Assembly: GCA_018401565.1 (NCBI GenBank)
Contig: JAGYKS010000028.1
Span: forward strand, 124,001-188,000
Direction: 5' to 3'
Source: Acidimicrobiales bacterium
Lineage (GTDB): Bacteria; Actinomycetota; Acidimicrobiia; Acidimicrobiales; Acidimicrobilacustridaceae
DNA: 64,000 nt
Position numbers and translations under genes: made by a program. The notes under the pieces are model-generated. The model saw only the letters and a program-made list of their open reading frames with translations, searched no databases and had not been told where the DNA came from. Shown here piece by piece: positions 27,424-36,641 of this stretch; position 1 is the stretch's first letter; each line of letters starts with the position of its first letter.

Positions 27424-28611
27424 ATGGACCTTCGCTACACCGAGCAAGAAGAAGCGTTCCGCATGGAACTGCGCGCCTGGCTGGCCGAGGTGCTGCCCCA
27501 GCTCGACCCCAAACCCCAGCGTGACGACTGGACTGCCCGGCGCGCCTACGACGCCAACTGGCAACGCATGTTGTTCGACGCCGGCTACGCCGGCATCAAC
27601 TGGCCTTCGGAGTACGGCGGCCGCGGGGCCACCCCAACCGAGCACCTGGTGTTCCTCGAAGAGACCGAGCGGGCCCGTGCCCCCTACGTGGGGATGAACT
27701 TCGTCGGTCTGCTGCACGCCGGACCCACCTTGGTGGTGGAGGCCACCGACGCCCAAAAGCAGGATCACCTGCCCGGCATCCTGCGCGGTGACGAGATCTG
27801 GTGCCAGGGGTTCAGCGAACCCAACGCCGGCAGCGACCTGGCCAGCCTGCGCACCAAGGCCGTTCGTGACGGCGACGACTACGTGCTCAGCGGCCAGAAG
27901 ATCTGGACCAGCTTCGCCCACGTCGCCGACTACTGCGAGATCCTGGTGCGCACCGACCCCGACGCCGCCAAGCACAAGGGCATCACGTGGCTGATCATGC
28001 CCATGGACGCCCCCGGCATCGACATCCGCCCGTTGCGCACCATGGAAGGGTCCACCGAGTTCGCCGAGATGTTCCTCGACGAGGTCCGGGTCCCGGTGGC
28101 CAACCGGGTTGGTGACGAAAACGACGGCTGGCGGGTGGCCATGGTCACCCTCAGCTTCGAGCGCGGCACCGCCTTCGTGTCCGAGATGCTGCAGACCCTG
28201 GAGCTGTGCCGCGATCTGGCCGACCTGGCCCGCAAGGTCACCAGTCACGGCAGCTCGGCGTGGGACGACCGTGGACTGCGACGGGATCTCGGTCACCTGG
28301 CCGCCGAACTCGACGCCTTGTGGGCACTGACCAAGCGCAACATCTCCGAGGCCACCCGCAAGGGCCTGGTGGGGGTGGGCGGCAACGTGTTCAAGCTGGC
28401 GTACTCGGATCTTCGCCACCGACTCGGCGAACTCGCCCTGCAACTGCTGGAGCGGGCATCGCTGTCGCTCGACGACATCGGGGACCTTCCCACCGGGGCC
28501 CACGTGCAGGGCCGCATTCACGGCATCTCCATCTCCATTGCCGCCGGCACGTCGCAGGTGCAAAAGAACATCGTGGCCGAGCGGGTGCTCGGCCTGCCCA
28601 AGGATCGCTAG
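27424..28611 (+). CDS. Acyl-CoA dehydrogenase, large subunit (FadE family)
   Basis: This intact 395-residue acyl-CoA dehydrogenase contains AGINWPSEYGGRGATPTE, FSEPNAGSDLASLRTKAV, LSGQKIWTSFAHVADYC and ISIAAGTSQVQKNIVAERV. The usual catalytic Glu (YEGT) is Ala (AAGT). GGGGGAA precedes the ATG. It heads an operon with a small dehydrogenase subunit and an IpdF-like reductase; in Mycobacterium, fadE30 is the neighbour of ipdF, so a role in ring C/D degradation is plausible but not proven. Confidence 0.88.
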   Translation: MDLRYTEQEEAFRMELRAWLAEVLPQLDPKPQRDDWTARRAYDANWQRMLFDAGYAGINWPSEYGGRGATPTEHLVFLEETERARAPYVGMNFVGLLHAGPTLVVEATDAQKQDHLPGILRGDEIWCQGFSEPNAGSDLASLRTKAVRDGDDYVLSGQKIWTSFAHVADYCEILVRTDPDAAKHKGITWLIMPMDAPGIDIRPLRTMEGSTEFAEMFLDEVRVPVANRVGDENDGWRVAMVTLSFERGTAFVSEMLQTLELCRDLADLARKVTSHGSSAWDDRGLRRDLGHLAAELDALWALTKRNISEATRKGLVGVGGNVFKLAYSDLRHRLGELALQLLERASLSLDDIGDLPTGAHVQGRIHGISISIAAGTSQVQKNIVAERVLGLPKDR

Positions 28612-28643
28612 GGCCCACGCCCCACCACGAGGAACCGAACACC

Positions 28644-29607
28644 ATGGATTTCTGGCTCACCGACGACCAACAGGCACTGGGCGACATGGTGTCGACCTTT
28701 GTCGCCGACCGCTTCGCCCTCGAAGACCTCCCCGATGCCGAGGACGCCGGAACGGTGATGGACCGCGAACCGCTGGCGCACGCTGGCCGACCTGGGTGTG
28801 TTCTCGCTCGCCGCCGATGGCATGGGTGTGCGTGAGGCGGTGGTGGTGTTCGAACAGCTTGGTCGCGGTCTGGTGCCCGGCCCGTTGGTGTCCACCTGGC
28901 TTGCTGCCGGCCTGATCGACGGTGCCGCCGACGGCACCACACTGGTGGGGATGCTCGAACCCCAGCCCGGGGCCACGCTCGTTGAGCACGCCGACATCAT
29001 TGACGCCTGCCTGCTGTGGGCAGACGACACGCTGTGGCAGGTGCCGATCAGCGCCCTGCACATGGAGCGTGTGGAACGCCCGCTGGATGCCGGCGCCCCG
29101 GTGTGGCAGGTCACCGGTCCGGTCACCCCCGAGGCACTGGGTGCCACTGCGCTGGCCTCAGGTGACGACGCCACCACCCGCTACCTCACCGGCGTGGTCC
29201 TCACTGCCGCCCTTCAGCTGGGCGTTGCCCTGGCAGCAGGCGAACTGGCCACGGCCTATGCCAAAGAGCGTGAGCAGTTCGGTCGCCCCATCGGCGGGTT
29301 TCAGGCCGTCAAGCACCTGTGTGCCGACATGCTGGTCAAGGCCGAGGTGGCCCGGGCAGCGGTGTACGCCGCCGCCTGTGCCCTCGACGGCGCCAGCGAC
29401 GACGACCCGGCAGTGGCAGCCTCGGCCGCCAAGGTGGTGGCCGGCGACGCTGCTCTGGCCAACGGCCGCTACGGCATTCAGGTGCACGGTGGCATGGGGT
29501 TCACGTGGGAGGTCCACGCCCAGCGGTACTGGAAGCGGGCCGTGAGTCTCGACGTCAGCTTCGGGTCAGTGTCGGTGCACAGCGAGATCATGGCCGACGC
29601 CCTGTAG
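28644..29607 (+). CDS. Acyl-CoA dehydrogenase, small subunit (FadE family)
   Basis: This is the small partner of the preceding dehydrogenase, about 321 residues after a frame correction near 28,755-28,770. It reads MDFWLTDDQQALGDMVSTFV, then RTLADLGVFSLAADGMGV, then YAKEREQFGRPIGGFQAVKH and GIQVHGGMGFTWEVHAQRYW. An AGGA site precedes the ATG at 28644. The flavin-contact region is shortened and no YEGT Glu is seen, as in the other three small subunits of the window. Confidence 0.82.
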
Positions 29608-29704
29608 CCACCCACGGTGACTCCCGCGCCACTCACGCACCACTCCCGCACCACCAACTTGCAGCCGGCAACTTGCAGCCGGCAACCGATGAAAGGCAGT
29701 GACC

Positions 29705-30604
29705 ATGGGCATCTGTGACGACCAGGTTGTGATCGTGACCGGCGCAGGCCGGGGACTGGGCCGTGCCCACGCCCTGGCACTGGCCGCCGAGGGGGCCACC
29801 GTGGTGGTCAACGACCTCGGTGCAACTCTCGGCGGTGAGGGCACCGACCTCACCCCGGCCGCCGAAGTGGTGGCCGAAATCGAGGCTGCCGGTGGCGCCG
29901 CCGTGGTCAACGGCGACGACGTCAGCGACTTCGATGCCGCCGGCGACATGGTGGCCAGCACCGTCGCCCGGTTCGGGCGGCTCGATGCGGTGGTGTGCAA
30001 CGCCGGCATCGTGCGCGACCGGATGATGGTGAATCTGTCGGTCGACGAGTGGGACGCAGTCATTCGGGTCCATCTGCGTGGCACGTTTGGGCCCCTGCGC
30101 CACGCCGGTGACCACTGGCGCTCGCTGTCCAAGGCCGGTGAGCAGGTGAACGCCCGCGTGGTGACCACGTCGTCGGGCGCCGGACTGTTCGGCAGTGTCG
30201 GCCAGGCCAACTACTCCGCTGCCAAAGCCGGCATCGCCGGACTCACCATCGTGGCTGCCGCCGAGTTGGCCCGCTACGGGGTGAAGGTGAACAGCATTGC
30301 GCCGTCGGCCCGCAGCCGCATGACCGAAGAGGCCTTTGCCGACATGATGCGCAAGCCCGATGAGGGGTTCGACGCCATGGACCCGGCCAACGTGAGTCCG
30401 GTGGTGGTGTGGCTGGCATCGCCAGCGTGTGACGTGACCGGACGGATGTTTGAGACTGCCGGCGGACAGCTGTCGGTGGCCACCGGTTGGCAGCACGGCA
30501 CCGTGTTCGACAAGGGCGCCCGGCTCGACCCCGCCGAGGTGGGGGCACTGGTGGCCGACCTGGTGCGCGAGGCTCCCGACCCCACGCCCGTCTACGGCGC
30601 CTGA
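29705..30604 (+). CDS. ipdF: Short-chain dehydrogenase, IpdF-like
   Basis: This intact 299-residue short-chain dehydrogenase reads VVIVTGAGRGLGRAHALALA (cofactor), VVCNAGIVRDRMMVNLSVDE, TTSSGAGLFGSVGQANYSAA and K, SIAPSARSRMTEEAFADMM and VSPVVVWLASPACDVTGRMF. This layout is that of the HSD17B4-like group containing IpdF, a KstR2-regulon enzyme acting on hydroxylated HIP-CoA intermediates. AAAGG lies nine bases ahead of the ATG at 29705; a GTG at 29699 is an alternative. It follows a dehydrogenase pair. The exact substrate remains inference; the SDR at 32,291 is a relative. Confidence 0.72.
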   Translation: MGICDDQVVIVTGAGRGLGRAHALALAAEGATVVVNDLGATLGGEGTDLTPAAEVVAEIEAAGGAAVVNGDDVSDFDAAGDMVASTVARFGRLDAVVCNAGIVRDRMMVNLSVDEWDAVIRVHLRGTFGPLRHAGDHWRSLSKAGEQVNARVVTTSSGAGLFGSVGQANYSAAKAGIAGLTIVAAAELARYGVKVNSIAPSARSRMTEEAFADMMRKPDEGFDAMDPANVSPVVVWLASPACDVTGRMFETAGGQLSVATGWQHGTVFDKGARLDPAEVGALVADLVREAPDPTPVYGA

Positions 30605-30658
30605 CGTCGCGCGTTCGGCGCCTGACGTTGCGCGTACGCCGCCTGGCGTTGCGTCCTG
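30596..30658. repeat. 21-bp tandem repeat, three units
   Basis: Three degenerating units, each of the form GGCGCCTGACG followed by TTGCGCGT, cover the stop codon of the short-chain dehydrogenase and the space before the TetR gene. Confidence 0.75.
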
Positions 30659-30710
30659 AGCACCCGACAACAACAGGTTGCTGGCGCGCAGCGTTGTAGC
30701 TTGGTCGTCC

Positions 30711-31374
30711 ATGACCGACAATCTCCTGGCCGCCGATGGGCGAGTCATCGGGAGCCGGGCCAAGGCCACCCGCCTGCGCCTGCTCGACGCCACCGCCAAG
30801 TTGCTGCGCAGCCACGGCGTGCTCGAACTCAAGGTGGTGGACATCACCCGCGAGGCTGGCACCTCACCGGCCACCTTCTACCAGTACTTCGCCGACGTCG
30901 ATACCGTGCTGCTGGCGCTGGCCGAGACTGCCGGCGAGAACGAAAAAGCGCGCTGCTGCCGTTGTTCAGCTCCGACTGGGATGGGCCCGACGGCCACGCC
31001 CGGGCTCGTGCCTTCGTGGACGCCTACATGGGCTACTGGAATGACCACCAGGCCGTCCTGCGCAGCCGGAACCTGAAGGCCGAAGAGGGCGACAGCGACT
31101 TCCGTCGCTCTCGCCGTCGGGCGGCGCTTCCGCTTATCCAGGCCATGGCCGCCCAGGTCGACAAGAGCCAGCAGGCCGGCCGGGTCGACGAATCACTCGA
31201 GCCGTTCGCCACCGCCGCCGCCATGATGGCCATGCTCGAACGCCTCCTCGCCTACCAGCACGAGCTGGCCCAGCGCGGCACCACCCGCGAGGCGCTGCGG
31301 GAGACGCTGGCCGGCATCCTGCACAGCACCCTGGCGGGCACCGGTGGTGCACTGCCGACGACGACCTGGACTGA
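30711..31374 (+). CDS. TetR-family transcriptional regulator
   Basis: This is the only DNA-binding regulator recognised in the window, about 220 residues after correction. The N-terminal HTH domain reads AKLLRSHGVLELKVVDITRE and AGTSPATFYQYFADVDTVLL. One A appears missing from the A-run near 30,948, after which ALLPLFSSDWDGPDGHARAR and the ligand-binding helices (MMAMLERLLAYQHELAQRG) continue. A further slip near 31,360 would give the stop TGA at 31,372, avoiding a long overlap with the convergent gene. No operator palindrome precedes it, so autoregulation through that motif is not evident. It is a candidate, unproven, for binding TCTGAC-N5-GTCAGA. Confidence 0.8.
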
Positions 31375-31386
31375 GTCGCCCGGCAA

Positions 31387-32291
31387 CTACATGGCCGGGG
31401 CCACCCCAGGCGGGAATCCCCGAATCGGCACCGGCGAACAACTCGGCCGACGCCTCGGCCAGCTGATCCACGGTCCAGCGCTGGCCGCCGTTGGATATCG
31501 ATGACGCAATGGCGGTGGGTTCCACCCGGTGGACCGAGTCGCCCAGCACCACGAACACCTGGCCGTTCACGTCACCGGCAGCGTCAGAGGCCAGCCACGC
31601 AACCGTGGGACTCACGTTGGCCGGGTCATAACCGTCGAACCCCGACTCGGGGGCAGTGAACATGGGCATGGCCTCGGTCATGGGGGTTCGGGCCCGGGGC
31701 GCAATGCAGTTCACCGTCACGCCGTAGCGCACCAGCTCACGGGCCAAAATCAGCGTCATGGTGATGATGCCGCCTTTGGCGCTGCCGTAGTTGCCCTGGG
31801 CCGGACCGCCGAACAGACCGCTTCGCTGGTGGTGGTGATGATGCGACGGGCCGGCAGTTCGGCGCCGTCACCGGCGGCCTTGGCCGCATCACGCCACAGC
31901 TTCCGGCGGCACGACTGGGGGCGAAGTGACCCTTGAGGTGCACGGCCACCACCGAGTCGAACTGCTCTTCGGTCATGGAAAAGCTCATGGCGTCGCGCAC
32001 GAACCCGGCGTTGTTGACCAGGATGTGAAGATCGCCGAACGTGTCCACCGCAGCGCCCACCATGTCCTCGGCGGCCTGCCAGTCGGTCACGTCGCAGCGG
32101 TGCGCCACCGCGGTGCCACCGGCAGCGACGATGGCGGCAGCCGTTGCGTCGGCAGCCTCTCCCAGATCGTTGACCACCACCGAGGCACCCTCGGCGGCCA
32201 GCAGCTCGGCATGACAGCGGCCGAGCCCCTGCCCCGCCCCGGTCACGATCGCCACCTTGCCCACCAACGAACCGCCGTCCAACGCACCCAT
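31387..32291 (-). CDS. Short-chain dehydrogenase (HSD17B4-like)
   Basis: This short-chain dehydrogenase has about 301 residues and needs at least three frame corrections (near 31,410, 31,800 and 31,915). It contains KVAIVTGAGQGLGRCHAELL, ILVNNAGFVRDAMSFSMTEE, VAVHLKGHF, RELVRYGVTVNCIAPRART and VSPTVAWLASDAAGDVNGQV. In the shifted frame the stop TAG falls at 31,387, just beyond the convergent TetR gene. GGGAG lies seven bases ahead of the ATG at 32291. It shares operator site 8 with a divergent luciferase-like oxidoreductase. Confidence 0.78.
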
Positions 32292-32352
32292 GGGGTCTCC
32301 CTTTCGCACGCCGGCGCAGCATCCCTACCGGCTGATTGTCGACAACCTGATT

Positions 32353-32369
32353 TCTGACAGTGCGTCAGA
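32353..32369. promoter_or_regulatory. Sterol-regulon operator palindrome, site 8
   Basis: TCTGACAGTGCGTCAGA has both half-sites intact and lies midway between divergent starts at 32291 and 32402. Confidence 0.78.
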
Positions 32370-32401
32370 TACTAGGCGCCCGACATGCCTAGGCTGCACC
32401 T

Positions 32402-33316
32402 GTGCTCGTCTCGCTCGGCCTTCCCCTCGACCGCCACGGTGACGCCGACCTCCTCACTGCCGATGGCATTGCCTCCATGTCGCTTGCCGCCGAGGCGGCC
32501 GGGTTCAGCTCGGTGTTCACCACCGACCATCCTGCCCCGGACGTCGCCTGGCTGGCCTCGGGCGGACACCCCACCGTGGACCCGTTCGTGGCGCTGTCGT
32601 CGTTCGCGGCCGCCACACACCACACTGCGGGTGCATACCAACCTGCTGGTGCTCGGGTACCGCAATCCGCTGTTGGCGGCCAAGTCGGTGGCCACCCTCG
32701 ATGTGCTGTCGGGCGGCCGCATGGTCGTGGGGGTGGGTGTGGGGTACCTGGCCAGCGAGTTCGCCGCCGTGGGCGCCGATTACGCCAACAGGGCAGCAGT
32801 GGCCGACGAGGCACTTGCCACCATGGTGAGGGCGTGGCGAGCCGAGCCCGTAACGGCGACGGGGTTCGGCTGGGCGGCGGTGGACACCGTGGTGGAACCG
32901 GCTCCATCCAACGGCCCCATCCGCCCCTCTGGGTGGGTGGCAACTCCCTGGCCGCCATGCGCAGGGCGGTCACCTACGGCGATGCGTGGGCCCCGATGCC
33001 CAGCCCACAGGGGTCGGCACGGTTTTTGGGCACCCCGGCCATGCCCGGAGCTGACGCACTGGCCAACCGGGTGCGGCGACTGCACGAGCTGTCGGCTGCC
33101 GCCGGGCGGGGCGAGCCACCCGGGGTCGTGGCCATTCCCACGTCGGTGTCAGGCGTGCACGGGCGAACCTGGGATCCCGAAGAGGTCCTCGACGAGGTCG
33201 GTTCACTGGTCGCCGCTGGTGCCACCGGGCTGGTGGTGAACCTGCCGGGGCAGAACGTGGACGATTTCTGTCAACAGATCGAACGCTTCAGCAGCAGTGT
33301 CCTGAAGCGAATCTGA
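32402..33316 (+). CDS. Luciferase-like (F420-type) oxidoreductase
   Basis: This luciferase-like oxidoreductase has about 304 residues and two compensating frame slips (near 32,625 and 32,915). It reads VLVSLGLPLDRHGDADLLTA at the start, VHTNLLVLGYRNPLLAAKSV and LSGGRMVVGVGVGYLASEF in the second frame, and ALANRVRRLHELSAAAGRG and VVNLPGQNVDDFCQQIERF at the end. The start is a GTG 33 bp after operator site 8. Its stop lies within operator site 9, which begins the next unit. Confidence 0.77.
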   Translation: MLVSLGLPLDRHGDADLLTADGIASMSLAAEAAGFSSVFTTDHPAPDVAWLASGGHPTVDPFVALSSFAAATHHTAGAYQPAGARVPQSAVGGQVGGHPRCAVGRPHGRGGGCGVPGQRVRRRGRRLRQQGSSGRRGTCHHGEGVASRARNGDGVRLGGGGHRGGTGSIQRPHPPLWVGGNSLAAMRRAVTYGDAWAPMPSPQGSARFLGTPAMPGADALANRVRRLHELSAAAGRGEPPGVVAIPTSVSGVHGRTWDPEEVLDEVGSLVAAGATGLVVNLPGQNVDDFCQQIERFSSSVLKRI

Positions 33317-33328
33317 TACCGTGTCAGA
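33312..33328. promoter_or_regulatory. Sterol-regulon operator palindrome, site 9
   Basis: TCTGATACCGTGTCAGA has one mismatch in the left half (TCTGAT). It overlaps the stop of the oxidoreductase gene and lies 67 bp before the amidohydrolase ATG. Confidence 0.65.
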
Positions 33329-33395
33329 AACTCCTGCCGCTTCGGTTTGGCAGGGTTCTCAGGCCCTTTTCCCGGGTCCATTGTGGAGGTCCCAG

Positions 33396-34622
33396 ATGAG
33401 CACTGAACGAGACATTCCCCGCATCGTGTCGGTCGACGACCACGTGGTCGAACCCCCCGACCTGTTCGCCCGATGGCTGCCGGCCAAGTGGCGTGACCAT
33501 CCCGATGCTCCCCGGGTGGAACGTCGGGGCCTCAAGTCCATGACCTACCGCGGCGGCACCACCTACGACTTCGAATGGTCCGACGACGCCCCGGCCGCCG
33601 ACTGCTGGCTGTACGGCGATCTCATCGCCCCCACAAGCGCCATGTGGCCGCCGTCGGGTTCAGCCGCGACGAGATGACGGCGTCGCCCATCACCTACGAC
33701 GAGATGCGCGACGGTTGCTACGACCCCAAGGCCCGCCTGTTGGACATGGAGATTGACCACGTCGACTCCAGCCTGTGCTTCCCCACCATGCCCCGTTTTT
33801 GCGGACAGACCTTCTCCGAGGCTGCCGACCGTGAGCTGGCTCTGGAGTGCGTGTACGCCTACAACAACTGGATGGTGGAGGAATGGTGCGGTGATGCCGG
33901 CGGACGCCTCATCCCCCTGCCGATCGTTCCGCTGTGGGACGTGGAACTGGCCGCCGCCGAGGTGCGACGCAACGCTGCCCGTGGTGTGACGGCAGTGGCC
34001 TTCAGCGAGATTCCGGCCAAGCTGGGCCTGCCCTCGCTGCACTCGGGTTACTGGGAGCCATTTTTTGCCGCCTGCGCCGAGACCGGCACCGTGGTGTGCA
34101 TGCATATCGGCTCGTCGAGCCAGATGCCCGCCACCTCGCCCGACGCCCCGGCAGCCGTGGCCGCCACGTTGAGCTTTGGCAACGCCATGAGCTCACTCAC
34201 CGACTACCTGTTCTCGGGTGTGCTGGTGCGTCACCCTGATCTGCGACTGGCCTACAGCGAAGGCCAGATCGGCTGGATCCCCTACATCCTCGAGCGCGGA
34301 CGACGTGTGGATGGAACACCGGGCCTGGGGCGGCGTGCGTGACCTGGTGCCCGAGCCTCCGTCGACGTACTGGCATGCCCAGATCTACGGCTGCTTCTTC
34401 CGGGACCGTCACGGTCTGGAAAGTCTGCACCGCATTGGGGTGGACAACGTCACCTACGAAACCGATTACCCCCACACCGACTCCACCTGGCCCGACACCC
34501 ACAAGATCTTCTCCGAGCAGGTGGTGGACCTCGACGACGCCACGGTGCTCAAGATCGCCCGCACCAACGCCATCAGGATGCTGCGCCTGGATCCGGCCAC
34601 CGGCCTGTGGCCCGGGGCCTGA
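33396..34622 (+). CDS. Amidohydrolase-2 family metal-dependent hydrolase
   Basis: This close paralogue of the hydrolase at 19,236 has about 408 residues after two corrections: a C missing from the run near 33,630 (DLIAPHKRHVAAVGF restored) and a CG missing near 34,300 (ILERADDVWMEH restored). It contains RIVSVDDHVVEPPDLF, CFPTMPRFCGQTFSEAA, YNNWMVEEWCGDAGGR, CMHIGSSSQMPATSPDAP and YETDYPHTDSTWPDTH. GGAGGT sits five bases ahead of the ATG at 33396. It is followed by a cyclase-family hydrolase. Function is unknown beyond the family. Confidence 0.8.
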
Positions 34623-34674
34623 CCGTCACACCCGCTGACACCAGTCGGCCAGCCTGTCGGCCAGACTGTCGACC

Positions 34675-35610
34675 GTGACAGATTCACCGTTTCCTGACGA
34701 CATCGCCGAACTGGCGGCGCGCGTGTCGAACTGGGGTCGATGGGGTGACGATGACCAGCTCGGCACCCTGAACCTGCTCGACGACGCCGCCGTGCGCCGC
34801 GGTCTTGCCTGTGCCACCACCGGGCGCACCTTCTCGCTGGCACTGCCCCTGTCAGCTGACGGACCCCAGATGGGGTTCATCAAGGGGCGCAGGAATCCCG
34901 AGCACACGATGTTCACGTTGCACATGGCCATGGGCGACGCCCCGGGTGCCCCGGCATGGAACGACGATTCCATCACCATGGGAACCCAGTCGTGCACCCA
35001 TTGGGATGGCCTGGCCCACGCCTCCTACGGCGGTCACATCTACAACGGCTTCAGTGCCGACAGCGTCACCGAACACGGCGCCAGCCGGTGCGGCATCGAC
35101 CTGGTGGGGGCGGTGGTGAGCCGGGGTGTACTGCTCGACGTGGCCCGCGCCAACGGCGTCGACCGCCTCGACGCCGGTCATGCCATCACCAGCGACGAGC
35201 TCGACGCCGCTGCGGAGCTGGCGGCCACCGCCATCGAACCCGGCGACATCGTGCTGGTGCGCACCGGTCACATGCAGCTGTTTGTGGCCGGTGACCGGCG
35301 GGCCTACGCCATCGGCGCTCCGGGTCTGAGTCTGGACACCGTGGAGTGGTTCCACCGCCATGACGTTGCCGCCGTGGCCACCGACAACCTCATTTTCGAA
35401 GTGTTCCCCGGCGCCAGAACCGACGTCATTTTGCCCGTGCATTTCCTGCACCTGGTGGACATGGGCCTCACCCAGGGACAGAACTGGAACCTCGAGGAGT
35501 TGGCCGACGACTGCGCCTCCGACGGGCGCTACACGTTCCTGCTCAGCGCCCCACCCGAGCCTGTGGCCGGCGGCGTGGGGGCACCCGTGCACCCGGTGGC
35601 CATCAAATAG
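34675..35610 (+). CDS. Cyclase-family metal-dependent hydrolase
   Basis: This intact 311-residue protein is of the cyclase/kynurenine-formamidase-like family (PF04199 type). The signature GTQSCTHWDGLAHASYGGH carries the Asp/His metal ligands of the family. AIEPGDIVLVRTGHMQLF and LPVHFLHLVDMGLTQGQNWN are also typical of the long actinobacterial branch. The start is GTG at 34675. Such enzymes hydrolyse cyclic amides or lactones; steroid lactone hydrolysis is conceivable but unsupported. It is 52 bp behind the amidohydrolase and lacks its own operator. Confidence 0.82.
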   Translation: MTDSPFPDDIAELAARVSNWGRWGDDDQLGTLNLLDDAAVRRGLACATTGRTFSLALPLSADGPQMGFIKGRRNPEHTMFTLHMAMGDAPGAPAWNDDSITMGTQSCTHWDGLAHASYGGHIYNGFSADSVTEHGASRCGIDLVGAVVSRGVLLDVARANGVDRLDAGHAITSDELDAAAELAATAIEPGDIVLVRTGHMQLFVAGDRRAYAIGAPGLSLDTVEWFHRHDVAAVATDNLIFEVFPGARTDVILPVHFLHLVDMGLTQGQNWNLEELADDCASDGRYTFLLSAPPEPVAGGVGAPVHPVAIK

Positions 35611-35654
35611 GTCGTGGTCTGCCGTGGGTGGCGATCAGCTGCCGGGAGAGCAGT

Positions 35655-36581
35655 TCAGCGGGCCGACAGCGGTGCGATCACCTGCGCACCGAAGTTGACC
35701 AGTGCGTCACGGCGCACGCCAAGGTCGCCGGGGTCGCCGCCAGTGAAGAACCACGGCACCACCTGAAACACCGCCCGCATGCCGGCGTCGGCGATCTCGT
35801 CAGCCAACGACGCAAAGGCATCGATGCCACTGGCATCGGGTGCGATATCCAGACACAGCGGGATGATGTCGAACGGCACGTCGCTGCGACCCTGCTCGGC
35901 TCTCAGTTGCGCCAACCGACCCACGATGGTGCGCACCTCGTCGGTGGTGGTCTGCACCGAGATCCAGCCGTCACCCACCCGGGCCGCCCGGGCAAGGGCC
36001 GGTTCGCTGTGCCCACCGATGATGATCGGCACCGCTTCAGCGGGCGCCGGTGACACCATCAGCCGACCGAAGTCGTAGTGCCGGCCGTGGTACTCCACCC
36101 ATTGCGGTCCTCCCCCACCGCACACCAGGTGGAGAATCTCGATGGCCTCGTCGAGTCGGGCCCCGCAGTGCAGCATGGACGTGCCCAGCCACTCGAACTC
36201 CTCGGGAATCCACGACAGCCCCACCCCGAGCTGCAGCCGCCCTCCGTTGAGCGACGCCACCGACGCCGCCTCCTTGGCCAGCAGCAGAGGGTGGCGCAGC
36301 GGGGCCTTGACCACGTTGGTCACAAACCGCAGGTGACTGGTGATCGCCGACATGGCGGCCACCCCCACCATGGGGTCCACGAACGGCGTGTCCGGGGGCC
36401 AAAAGCGCGACCCGTCGGGCGAATAGGGGTAGTCGGCCGACACGTGCTCGGGGAAGAACACGCTGTCGGGAATGGCCACAGCAGCAAACCCAGCCTCCTC
36501 GACCACGGGCGCCAGGGCCAGCAGGTGGTCGGGGGCGAACATGGGAAACGGGGCACAGAACTGAACGTCGGCCTGGGTCAT
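35655..36581 (-). CDS. Luciferase-like (F420-type) oxidoreductase
   Basis: This intact 308-residue luciferase-like oxidoreductase (TIGR03619-type layout) contains EEAGFAAVAIPDSVFFPE, NVVKAPLRHPLLLAKEAASV, NGGRLQLGVGLSWIPEEFEW, VPIIIGGHSEPALARAAR and VGDGWI. It is the last gene of a four-gene minus-strand operon beginning at 41,402 and shares its layout with the gene at 44,432. F420 as cofactor is inferred from the family. The substrate is unknown. Confidence 0.85.
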   Translation of the reverse strand: MTQADVQFCAPFPMFAPDHLLALAPVVEEAGFAAVAIPDSVFFPEHVSADYPYSPDGSRFWPPDTPFVDPMVGVAAMSAITSHLRFVTNVVKAPLRHPLLLAKEAASVASLNGGRLQLGVGLSWIPEEFEWLGTSMLHCGARLDEAIEILHLVCGGGGPQWVEYHGRHYDFGRLMVSPAPAEAVPIIIGGHSEPALARAARVGDGWISVQTTTDEVRTIVGRLAQLRAEQGRSDVPFDIIPLCLDIAPDASGIDAFASLADEIADAGMRAVFQVVPWFFTGGDPGDLGVRRDALVNFGAQVIAPLSAR

Positions 36582-36641
36582 GTCAGCGTCACCACTTCCT
36601 GGTTTGGGGTTGGGTCCGGTCCCGACGGCGGCCAGCGAACG

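Noticed and set aside
30928-30960. Programmed frameshift in the TetR gene
   Set aside because: The slip is explained by one missing A in a homopolymer run, and similar slips occur in about 30 unrelated genes.
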